Assembly (NCBI RefSeq): GCF_000002425.4 | Contig: NC_037272.1 | Location: 2,102,008-2,166,007, forward strand | Direction: 5' to 3' | Length of the DNA stretch: 64,000 nt | Source of the DNA: Physcomitrium patens | Lineage: Eukaryota > Streptophyta > Bryopsida > Funariales > Funariaceae | Part shown: in pieces, positions 10,979 to 20,025 of the stretch | How the letters are laid out: every line of letters starts with the position of its first letter | Numbering within the stretch: position 1 is the stretch's first letter | Made by a program: the position numbers and the translations under genes | Notes under the pieces: generated by a model | Seen by the model: only the letters and a program-made list of their open reading frames with translations | Told to the model about the DNA's origin: nothing | Databases searched by the model: none

Positions 10979-11401
10979 ATGGAGAGCCAACAACCAGCGG
11001 ATTCAACTCAAGAACCTTCGTTTGCTGACCTATCGGACGAGACATTACGATTGTCACAACCTTCAAGAAGACGCAATCGAGATGAAGATCTTCAAGAACG
11101 ACATGTTCTTCCTTGAATAGATGGTGAGATACAACGCGTTTGGTATCACGATTTGGGAAGGGACTCTCGATGTTTGGTGATTTTGCTAGAGGTAGGAACA
11201 ACTCTTGATGGTGTTCCAAATATTCTATTCGAAGGAAGTTACGAAGGCCTCAACAATGATCAAATAACTGGGTGGTCTTCCTGCCCTGGTATGGGACACT
11301 ACCGATGGTTGAGAGGCCCTATCAATCATCTTCGAAGAGAACAGAGATCAGAGTATGTGGCGAATACAATTCGTCGCATCATAGATTTTCTCAACATATG
11401 A
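10979..11401 (+). CDS. A1 ORF3: conserved post-pol reading frame, unknown function
   Basis: A 140-codon frame starts 94 nt after the pol stop, at ATG 10979 (MESQQPADSTQEPSF), and ends at TGA 11399-11401. One in-frame TGA (11114-11116) splits it after 45 codons. The N-terminal part is polar and acidic with an SQPSRRRNRDED stretch. The C-terminal part has conserved Trp and Gly residues (HYRWLRGPINHL; VANTIRRIIDFLNI). A2 has the same start, length, TGA and end with few residue changes. A3 has CAA at the TGA position but other damage. No signal peptide, membrane segment or known motif is visible. The strand is not certain, because the opposite strand is also open over 10971-11219. Confidence 0.5.
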
Positions 11402-11430
11402 TGACCGCTCCTCGTGGAACTCGTCTCTAG

Positions 11431-11442
11431 AAGGGGGGGTAA
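11431..11442 (+). other. A1 polypurine tract
   Basis: AGAAGGGGGGGT lies directly before the TGTCACAG start of the 3' LTR and is the expected plus-strand primer. A2 has the matching AGAAGGAGGGG. Confidence 0.8.
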
Positions 11443-11991
11443 TGTCACAGCCATAATCATGTAAGCTAATAATTACATATAGAAATAGGTAGAAGTAAGT
11501 AAAAGTAGATAAAAATAAGTTAATTCTATAATATTTAATATAGAAGCTTCCTAGAAACTTCCTAGACGCTGCTTTGACTTCATAGGTGTCTTTAATTGAC
11601 TTTTTGGATTAGAAACGTGGTCAGAAGTTGGCCATGTGCCACACATGTTGTTAGCTTGAAGATCAAGCTAACTATGTGGCCCACACGTAGAAAAACTTGC
11701 CTTGTAAGTCAAGGCATGTGTCCTACAAAGTCAACACATATTGGAGGTCCTATAGAACGTCGCCACGTAGCCCCTAGTTATATAGTATATATAGAGACAA
11801 GAGTGAAGGCTTCTTCACTCTTGTCAACTCCTTTCTTGCTTCTAGTCCAGGTTCAAGAGTCTTTAGTTTCTTGTCTTGTGGCAATAGCCATTCCAGTTTC
11901 CTTTTAATATACCTACTTGTTTATATTTTGACTTATTATATCGAGATAGCCTTTTTGTATATTTTCCCTCATCGAGTCTTTGTCCTTGACA
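11443..11991 (+). repeat. A1 3' LTR
   Basis: 549 bp, nearly identical to 5628-6177. It has the TGTCACAG start, the same hairpins and the TATA region, and ends TTGACA at 11991. The host sequence that follows continues the interrupted RT of element D. Confidence 0.92.
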
Positions 11992-12222
11992 GATTGACAA
12001 GATTACCATCAAGAACAAATATCTTTTACTTTTAATTTTATGACTTTTTGATCAAGTCAATCAAGTAATGATTTATACAAAAATAGATCTAAAAAGAGCA
12101 TACAACTTGGTCTACATTAAAGAAAGAGATGAATAAAAGACTAAGTTTTAAACCACATATGGATATTTTAAATATAATGCCATACCTTTTGGACTCATGA
12201 ATGTACCATCTATTTTTTATTA

Positions 12223-12276
<54 letters not shown>

Positions 12277-12445
12277 TGAATTTCTTAATGATTTTATTGT
12301 CTATTATCTAAAAAATATTTTAATATATTCTAAAACGTAAAAGTACAAGAATTTTATATTTGTCATGCCTTACAAAAACTTAGAAATGCACAATTATATG
12401 CTAAGATAGAAAAGTGTGTTTCACATTACTTAGGTTGATATTAAA
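11992..12445 (+). pseudogene. Decayed family A RT fragment (element D, right part)
   Basis: Resumes D exactly where it was broken: GATTACCATCAAGAACAAAT corresponds to KITIKN, followed by YTKIDLKRAYNLV and the FG(Y)FKYNAMPFGLMN region. A (TA)n tract (12226-12273) replaces part of the RT. Matching sequence then resumes through [18 protein letters not shown] to about 12445, where orientation switches to the minus strand. Confidence 0.8.
12226..12273. repeat. (TA)n microsatellite inside the D RT remnant
   Basis: About 48 bp of alternating T and A lie within an RT-derived segment, so the repeat expanded after the element inserted. Confidence 0.9.
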
Positions 12446-13169
12446 GCCACTTGAAGTTTTTCCATTGTTATAAATAGATGTGGTATATATAGCAAAATGT
12501 GACTCTTCTTTTATAACATGCATAAAAGCTCTTATACCTATCAATAATAATTTGGTCAAATTTGATTTATAGATTTTTTCTTAATTAATAGAATTTTATG
12601 TTAAACTATAGAAAAAATTAAGATTATAAAAAATCTAGTCTATTTGAGAGTTATACTTCTTTAGATATAATAGTCCTTAAATAATTAGATTAAATAGAGA
12701 TTTAATAATATCAAATATTATTAAGCTATTATAATATTTAATTATAATATTTAATAAATAATTTTATAGATAATATATCCAAAAAAATAACAAATGACTA
12801 TCTATGGCTTCTACATGCACGGATTTAATTTTCTTGACTAAAGACATTTTTTTTTTTTTAAAAAAATCTCTATATATAAACCAATTTGAGGTTCTTAAAT
12901 CTAACAAGGTAAAATCTTTGTAATTTTTTAATCCTAAACAAACTTCTATTGTAAAATAAGATAAAGGATTTAAAAAAAAAATACAACCTTTATTAGGTAT
13001 AATACAAGATTTCAATCGCACAATCTCTATTGTAGCTAGAAAAATTTATTTTCCAATTAATTATCATTTTTAACAACCATATTCTTTATTTTGTAATTAT
13101 ATTGCTTCCTTGGATAATATTAAGTAGTGTGTTTAAACTCTCTTTTATATAAGCATAAAGCTTCTTGAT
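12446..13169 (-). pseudogene. Inverted decayed family A fragment (D'): protease to gag knuckle
   Basis: The minus strand matches the A-family protease-RT linker (from about 12446), then the protease start at 12764-13021 (RLKSCIIPNKGCIF aligning with [14 protein letters not shown], and LGLKNYKDFTLLDLRTS with [17 protein letters not shown]), then the gag C terminus and CCHC region up to 13169. It lies head to head with D at about 12445. Element B is inserted in its gag region at 13170. Confidence 0.75.
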
Positions 13170-13747
13170 TGTAATAGGGTATAGATAAGATATTTGTATT
13201 GTTGACACATAGGGATAGATAGTTGGAACCATACTTGAGAAGTTTTGGAAGTTTCTAGAATTATAATTAGATTAATGGATCATGTAGAATCCATTGTGAA
13301 ACATTCTAAAAAGATCTTAGAGCAGTTATTTAGATAGGATCCACCATGAAACCTTCTAAAAAGACTTATGGCCGTTATTTACGTGGGGCTACCATAGAAC
13401 CTTCTAAAAAGAATTTAAGGTGGTTATTTAAGTGGGATCCATAATGTAAGAACACTTTAGAAAGTCCAGGGTGGTAGAACAAAGTATAAATAAGACTGGC
13501 AAGGGTCTTCCAAGCATTTGATAAGGTATAGCTTTGGACCTTCTCTCTTAGTAAAGTTTGGTTTTGCATCTTCTTATTTACTTTTGTTTTGTTCTATTTC
13601 CATTTGCTTAATTTTATCTTTTGTGTCTAATTTTATTTAATTATGTTTAGTTTTGTTTTGATCCATTTTGTCCTATTTTGTAATGAGATTTTATGTGGTT
13701 GTGGATTAGAAGACTTTTAGACTCTTAAGATAGAGTGATTCTGTTTT
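13170..13747 (+). repeat. B 5' LTR with heat-shock-element-like motif
   Basis: Starts TGTAATAGGGTATAG and is homologous to 29911-30395 (TGTAACAAGGTATAG). It is rich in CCTTCTAAAAAG-type direct repeats. At 13248-13260 GAAGTTTCTAGAA gives three alternating nGAAn/nTTCn units with perfect 5-bp spacing. A TGGTATCAAAG primer site follows. Confidence 0.8.
13248..13260. promoter_or_regulatory. Heat-shock-element-like triplet in B 5' LTR
   Basis: GAA-GT-TTC-TA-GAA is an exact three-unit heat-shock element by spacing and orientation. It lies in the U3 part of the LTR, upstream of the likely promoter. Function is inferred from sequence only. Confidence 0.5.
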
Positions 13748-13749
13748 AT

Positions 13750-13760
13750 TGGTATCAAAG
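13750..13760 (+). other. B primer binding site
   Basis: TGGTATCAAAG matches the initiator Met-tRNA primer site except for one base, and lies just after the LTR end, as usual for plant LTR elements. Confidence 0.7.
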
Positions 13761-13849
13761 TAAATGTTTGATTATTCTTTAGTACTGTATCAATAGCCAT
13801 CATATAATTTAAGGTCAATTATTGTGGTCATACTAGATATTGTGTTAAT

Positions 13850-14760
13850 GCTATCACGAGCTATTCCAAAAAAATCAACTAGAAGGTACAAATGACTTAT
13901 AATAGTGGAATCAAGCAAGGAAATTACAACATAGGAGACATGGTAGAGCAATCGTAGATGGAGGCTCAAATACAACACCTCTTAGGCTAGATAGCTACTT
14001 TGGAAGGACAAACAAAAGCCTTTAAGACAAAAGAGTTGATATCTACTAAGTTGAAATTGACTAAGCCTAGTATATACTCTAAGACTTTAAGACAAGAAGA
14101 TGTATGTCAATGGCTCTTCAACATGCAACAATACTTCTAACTATCCAAGATAAATACCACTAAAGGAATTATGTATGTAGCCAACTATTTGAGAGATGTG
14201 GCAACCATTTGGTGGCAATATCAAATTCAAAGCTATAAAGCTCAAGGTAGATGTTATGATTAGAAGGAATTTGAAACTGAGTTTAAGAATCAATTTTGGT
14301 CTATGAATGCAAAGAAGATATCTTGTGATCATTTGACAAATCTTACACAATCTAAGTTAGTATAAGATTATAGCTTCCAATTCAAGTCTCTATATCTCCA
14401 AATTGGCAATGTTTCACAGACAAAGATAATAGATCAATTTCTATAGGGTTTGAAACCTAAGATCTAGCGAGAGATGGAATTAAAGGATCTACAAATATTT
14501 GAAGAGGCAATTAAGATTGCAAAGAAAGTCAATGCTATAGATTTCAAAAATTATAGAGCACAACCTATAACACAAAGTTCTATGCTACTATTTAATATTA
14601 TGGCTCAAGAACCAATGTCAATAGAGATTGATGTCCTACAAAGATCATTAATATCACAAAGATGACAAATATTGGTACAAAAAGGATTGTATTTCTATTG
14701 TAAGGAGCTAGGCCTTTAGATTAGAGCTTGTCCAAAATGTCAAAATTCAATCACCAACAA
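13850..14760 (+). pseudogene. gag: B Gag remnant
   Basis: Fragmented plus-strand reading with a gag-type core (a KLTKPSIYSKTLRQEDVCQW-like stretch and a WWQYQ region near 14200) and a zinc knuckle near 14685-14735 (LYFYCKELG with RACPK following) in which the His codon is changed. An open piece at 14474-14665 covers the linker before the knuckle. It is less similar to family A and has many stops, so it is non-functional. Confidence 0.7.
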
Positions 14761-14929
14761 AATAAGGAAGATTTATAATCATGAGATTCACCAAGTTGAT
14801 AATCAGATAGAGAAGGGAAATGAGAATCTGTAGTAAAGGCACCGAGGGTGAATTCTAGGGATTATTATTTTTTTTCAAAGAAAAATGGCATGGCCTAAGA
14901 TAACTATAAAAAGAATCAACTAGTGCATG

Positions 14930-17762
14930 AAATGTAACTATTAAGATGACAACCATATTGAATGCTTGTAGATTGTGGCTCTACAAAAAATTACATTTTG
15001 ATTGAAATTATCAATTGACTTGAGATTAAAATTAAGGTAAACAAAGAAAGGAATATATACCTTACAAATGATCATGAGAATATATTTAGTAAGACATGTG
15101 AAGAAGAAACTTTGAGATTGACTAACATCTATGTCTTAAGAGAGAGATTCAAAGTAACAAAGCTAAAATATGATATTATCCTTAGTATGTCATGGCTAGA
15201 AGTAGAAAATAAGCAAGTTCATTAGGTAGCAAGAACAATCTCCTTCAAAGATAGTAAATACAAGATGACTCTTCATACCTCTTTATTAGGTAAAGAGAAA
15301 AATTATTTTGCAACTAAAGAATTATTCATAGGAATGACCTTTACGAAGAAGAAAATACAACATAAGCAATTAGTTTATGTGGTGGTTCAAAATCTTATAT
15401 CAATGGTGGAAAAGACAACCAACAGAATAAAACATGCAGACCAATGTATACGAGAATATCATGATGTTTTTCCAACCGACCTACTTAGTAGTGTATCTCT
15501 TGATTAAGGTGCCTTCTTTCAAATAGAACTATTGCCTAGACCCAAACCAACAAGTCGGCTAATTTATCACCTAGTACCAAATGAACTTGAAGAACTACAT
15601 AAGACATTAGACAAACTCTTAAAAAAAGGCCTCATTTAAAAAAGCACATTACAATAGGGAGCACATATATTCTTTTCGTCCAAGAAGGATGGTGGATTTT
15701 GGATTTGCATCAACTATCGTGGCTTCAATAAGCAAACTATTAAAAATATAAATCTACTTTCATGCATGGATAATCTTCTTGATCAATTTTAAGGTGTAAT
15801 TATCTTTAGCAAATTAGATCTTTAGAGTGGATATTGGCAGATATCTATTACAAGAAAAGATATTGAAAAGATGATATTTTGTACTTACTATGGATATTTT
15901 GATTTGCTTATATTATCTTTTGGCCTCACCAATGCTCTAGTCTCTTTCATAGATCATATGAATAGATTGTTTCAGGACTTTTTGAATAAGTATGTAGTTG
16001 TCTTCATTGATGATATCTTCATATATAATAAAATCCTTAAAGAGCATGAGTAACATCTACAAGAAGTACTACATCATCTATAAGATAGTTGCTTTTATTT
16101 TAAGCAATCATAATATAAACTTTTGAAGTTTTAAGTGACATTTTTGAAGCATGTCGTGTCTTCTAAAGGCATTCACATGGAACAAGATAAGGTGAAAACA
16201 ATGGAAGATTGGCCGACCCTCAAGGATACTTTTAAAGTCTACTTATTTTTAGATCTTGCTAGATATTATTATTATTTTATTCAACGATTTACACATATTG
16301 TTGTCTATTGATAAACGTATTGAAGAAAGGTACTCCATTTGAATAAAAATTGGAGTAGCAAAGCACTTTTGATAGGTTGAAGGAAGCACTCATTATTGCT
16401 CCAATATTGTAGCTGTATGATTCCAACCTTCCTTGTATACTTGACATTGATACTTTTTGACTTTGTTATTGGAGTAGTCCTTTAAGAAAACTTTAATAGG
16501 AGTCTTTAATTTGTGGTGTATGAATCACATAAGCTTAAAAGAATAGAGCACAATTACTCTACACATAATTAAGAATAATTAGTAATTATACATGGTACAA
16601 AGATATGACAATACTATCTATTGGAAAAGCCAATGGTTGTTTGGATTGACCATTGATCCTTGCTATATGATTTACATTTGAAAAATGTGAAATCATAATA
16701 TCATTGTTGCAAAGAATAGTTGTAGCTTTTTGATATCCAACTTCAATATAAGCAAGGGCGACAACATATTGTGCCACATAGCTTATGTATTTGACAGGAC
16801 TATATTTTGGAGGTGCATACTTCAAGAGAGACATGACATTCCAATATTTAGACATTTAAGACAAGAAAAGACTCTAGAATAGATTTCAAGGACATAATTT
16901 TGGACAAATTTGAATTGTGATGTTTGAGCTTTTGTGTACTCTTGTGAATCATGCCAACATAATAAAACATGCAATACAACATCTCTTAGACTATTGTAGC
17001 TAATTTCACTATCTACAGCATATTGGAAGCAAGTGACTATAGATCTCATTATATATTTACCGCAAATACTTCATAATTACACTACAATTGCCATCTTTGT
17101 AGATCGGCTCTTGAAGCAACTTTACTTGACTATGGTACAATTAATATTAATACCCTAGCAATTGCACGAATGATCTTTGATATTATCTTTCGTCATGATG
17201 GATTACTTCATGTCATTGTTCCAAATTAAAATCCAATCTTTACAAAAAGCTTCTGGTCAATTTTATTGAAGCTATTAGATACATGACTTGTCATGTCTAC
17301 AACCTTTCATTCCCAAACAAATGGACAAATAGAGCATACAAATTGAACCTTAGAAAATATACTACAGATATTTGTAATAGTTCATCATAATGATTGAGAT
17401 AAATACTTAATGCCTTTAGAGTTTACTTACAATGATAGTATTCAACTAAGTATCAGTCATTCACCATTTTTTCTTAACATCAACCAACATCCAATTATAT
17501 CAATAACTCTTTATTATCCCATTTATATCAACAATCCAACAACAAAAGAATTTATATAATGGCTTACAACAATCTTATAAGAAGCATAGCATTGTCTCTT
17601 TATCACACAAAATTGATAGAAGTAATATGCAAATAACTATCAATAATATAAGATCTTCCAGGATGGTAATCAGGTATTATTTTCCAATGGTAACTTGGAA
17701 CTTGTTACATCAATCCAAATAAGTAAATTGACACCTTGCTGGCTTAAATCTTTTTGTATTTC
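14930..17762 (+). pseudogene. pol: B Pol remnant (protease, RT, RNase H, integrase)
   Basis: Protease motif LVDCGST lies near 14957. RT shows SSKKDGGFWICINYRGFNK near 15680 and FIDD at 16003-16014 inside an open piece at 15871-16053. RNase H and the connection domain (LLEKPMVVWIDH) lie near 16400-16800. Integrase core lies near 17060-17350 (FVDRLLKQ, FHSQTNGQIEHTN) with one catalytic region altered to PNxNPIF. The C-terminal KLTPCWLKSFCIS is cut at 17762 by element C and continues at 29533. Stops and shifts are frequent throughout. Confidence 0.8.
17758..17762. other. Target site duplication of element C (left)
   Basis: ATTTC here is repeated at 29533-29537. Removing C and one copy restores the B pol reading across the join. 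Confidence 0.8.
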
Positions 17763-17945
17763 TGTTAGAGATCATAAACAAGACAATGATTCAAGACCAA
17801 GAAATGGAGTTAGCTTGACATTAGAACAATAACTAGATACAAGACAAGAATGTCTTAAGTAGACCACAAGAAGTGAGTTGTCAAGATTGAAGATCCCCAC
17901 AGTCTTGATTCCTATACATATTAGGTCCTATGAAGCTTCTTGATA
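17763..17945 (-). repeat. C 3' LTR remnant (U3 side deleted)
   Basis: Matches the inner part of the 29086-29532 LTR (for example GAAATGGAGTTAGC and AGAAGTGAGTTGTC). It ends at GAAGCTTCTTGA, beyond which the heat-shock-like U3 repeats are missing and pol-derived sequence follows directly. Confidence 0.75.
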
Positions 17946-18912
17946 TCATATTTGTACCAATGGACTAGATATTCAAGCCTTCCATATCTTATCTTCGAAT
18001 GTAATATCTCTTCTATCTCAAATTCAATATGATCATTGATTTCAACTATAGGAGGTGGTAGTTATCTTTGACTTGGTGTGTTTGATTCTTTATACCTTTT
18101 CAAAAGTAAAACATGAAAGACTAATTGAATCTTCATAGATAAAGGTAACTCCAAGCAATAAGTTATATTATTGATTTATTTTTGAATTTCAAATAGTCCC
18201 AATCTTCGGTAGTCCAACTTATCACATAGCTTGTTGGTTTTTATATTACACCAAAGAAGCCACACTTTATTACCAACTTCAAATGGACGATGTTCCTTCT
18301 TCAAATCATTTGCCACTAGATCATAACGTTGATGAACCTTTTCTAGATAAATCTTCATGGTTGCTTGAAGTTAGACCATCTTCATAACAAACTCCTTTGT
18401 TATTGGATTTCTCAACTTTGAAGGCTCTATCATATCAATCTTTGAATGATAATCAAAGTTTGATTAGAATAGTGTTTGCTACATAGATACATGGATTGTA
18501 TTGTTATATGTAAACTCTGCCAATGACAAGTAGGAAGTTCAATCGTCTTGTTGATAGTTGATGGTATACCTCAAATATTCTTTAAGAATTTAATTGATCT
18601 ATTCTATTTGGCCATTAATTTGAGGGTTGAAGTCAAAAGAAAGGTTGATGTCAATCTGAAGAATCTTGAATTTGTTCCTTTCAAAACCTTGATACAAATT
18701 GTAGCCCACAATCTAATATAATGTCGTTTGACAATCCAAGGTAATAATAGATATTCTCAATAAAGAATCTTATCATCTCTTCAATAGTAATTGACTTCTT
18801 GCAAGGTGTAAAATGTGCCATCTTTATCAATTGATCAATAACTATAAAGATAGTATTAAATAAGCTTGATGGTAGAAGATCTGTAATAAAATCCATAGAG
18901 ATAGATGATATA
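17946..18912 (-). pseudogene. pol: C Pol C-terminal remnant (integrase core end, GPF/Y region, chromodomain side)
   Basis: Minus-strand segments 18681-18896 (MDFITDLLPSSLFNTIF, the integrase Asp region) and 18176-18358 (EVGNKVWLLWCNIKTNKLCD and YRRLGLFEI) match family A integrase. The stretch 17960-18060 resembles the Pro-rich linker before the chromodomain. The copy is cut at 18912 in the first catalytic Asp region by A3 and continues at 25298. Confidence 0.8.
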
Positions 18913-19467
18913 TGTCAAAGACAGGAACATGATAAAAATAAATAAATAAGTGAGACTTCTCTCAAAGAAAGATGACAAAATAGAAATAACTTGATATGTA
19001 TATTAAGAAAGAAACTGGAATGGCTATTGCCAAAAGCCAAGAAAACTAGAGACCCTTGAAACTAGACTGAAAACAAGAAAAGAATTGACAAGAGTAAAGA
19101 AGGCTTCACTCTTGTCTCTATATATACTATCTAATTAGGAGCTAAGTGGCGATGTTCTATAGGACCTCCAATATGTGTTGATTTTGTAGGACACATGCTT
19201 TGGCTTACAAGGCAAGTTTTTCTACGAGTGAGCTATATAGTTAGCTTAGTCTTCAAGCTAACATGTGTGGCACATGGCTAACTTGTTGACCATGTTTCTA
19301 ATTCAAAAAGTCAATTAAAGACACCTATGAAGTCAAAGCAGTGTCTATGAAGCTTCTAAAAAGCTTCTATAGCAAATATTATAGAATTAACTTATTTTTA
19401 TCTACTTTTACTTACTTCTATCTATTTATATATGTAATTACTGGCTTATATACATATGTCTGTGATA
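18913..19467 (-). repeat. A3 3' LTR
   Basis: On the minus strand it starts TATCACAG (decayed TGTCACAG), preceded by the decayed polypurine tract AAAAGAAGGAGTAA, and ends TTTGACA. The TATA region and the 13-bp hairpin arms (GACAAGAGT / ACTCTTGTC) are still visible. Confidence 0.88.
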
Positions 19468-19508
19468 TTACTCCTTCTTTTAGGGACGAGTTCCATGAGG
19501 AGCGATTA

Positions 19509-19931
19509 TCATATGTTGAAGAAATCTATGATGAAACAATTTGTATTCGCCACATATTTTGATCTTTGTTCTCTTTGAAGATGATTGATAGGGCCTCTCA
19601 ACTATCAGTAGTATTCCATACCAAGGTGGAAAGACCACCTAATTATTTAATTGTTCTTGAGGCCTTCATAACTTCCTTCAAATAAAACATTTAGAACATC
19701 GTCAGGAATTGTTCATAGCTCTAGTAAAATCACCAAACATTAGAAGTCCCTTCCAAGGTCATGATACCCAATGCATTGTATCTTACCATCTATTTGAAGA
19801 AGAACATATTATTCTTGAAGATCTTCATCTTGATTGCATCGTCTTAAAGATTGTGACAATCGTAATGTCTCATCTGGCAAGTCAACAAATGAAGGCTCTT
19901 AAGTCAAATCCGCTGGTTGTTGGTTTTCCAT
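19509..19931 (-). pseudogene. A3 ORF3, degraded
   Basis: Aligns along its whole length with ORF3 of A1 and A2, from the ATG (complement 19929-19931) to the same terminal NI-stop. The codon that is TGA in A1 and A2 is CAA here, so the ancestor probably had a sense codon (CGA explains both). Other stops and a local shift in the second half break this copy. The opposite (plus) strand stays open over 19709-19975. Confidence 0.6.
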
Positions 19932-20025
19932 CTCCTCAGCGTCACAACAACAAAGAAGCTATAAACAAGGATTGAAAGTAGAATGTTATCTTGCTTAGAT
20001 CTTATTTTTTTTATAAAAAAAGTTT

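Larger units (their letters stand above)
5628..11991 (+). mobile_element. Element A1: nearly complete Ty3/gypsy chromovirus
   Basis: A 6.36-kb LTR retrotransposon with order LTR, primer site, gag, protease-RT-RNase H-integrase-chromodomain, ORF3, polypurine tract, LTR. The LTRs are 550 and 549 bp and differ by about eight substitutions and one 1-bp gap by eye, so insertion is fairly recent. Only three nonsense changes interrupt gag and pol (7313, 8401, 10780). It lies inside the RT region of older copy D. The flanks suggest an imperfect 5-bp duplication GATTC/GATTG, with two extra A bases kept before the left TG; this detail is uncertain. Confidence 0.93.

Noticed and set aside
11596..11907. 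103-codon open frame in the A1 3' LTR (and a shorter one at 5842-6036)
   Set aside because: It lies inside the LTR across hairpins and TATA box, and its length differs between LTR copies because of a 1-bp gap. Not a gene.
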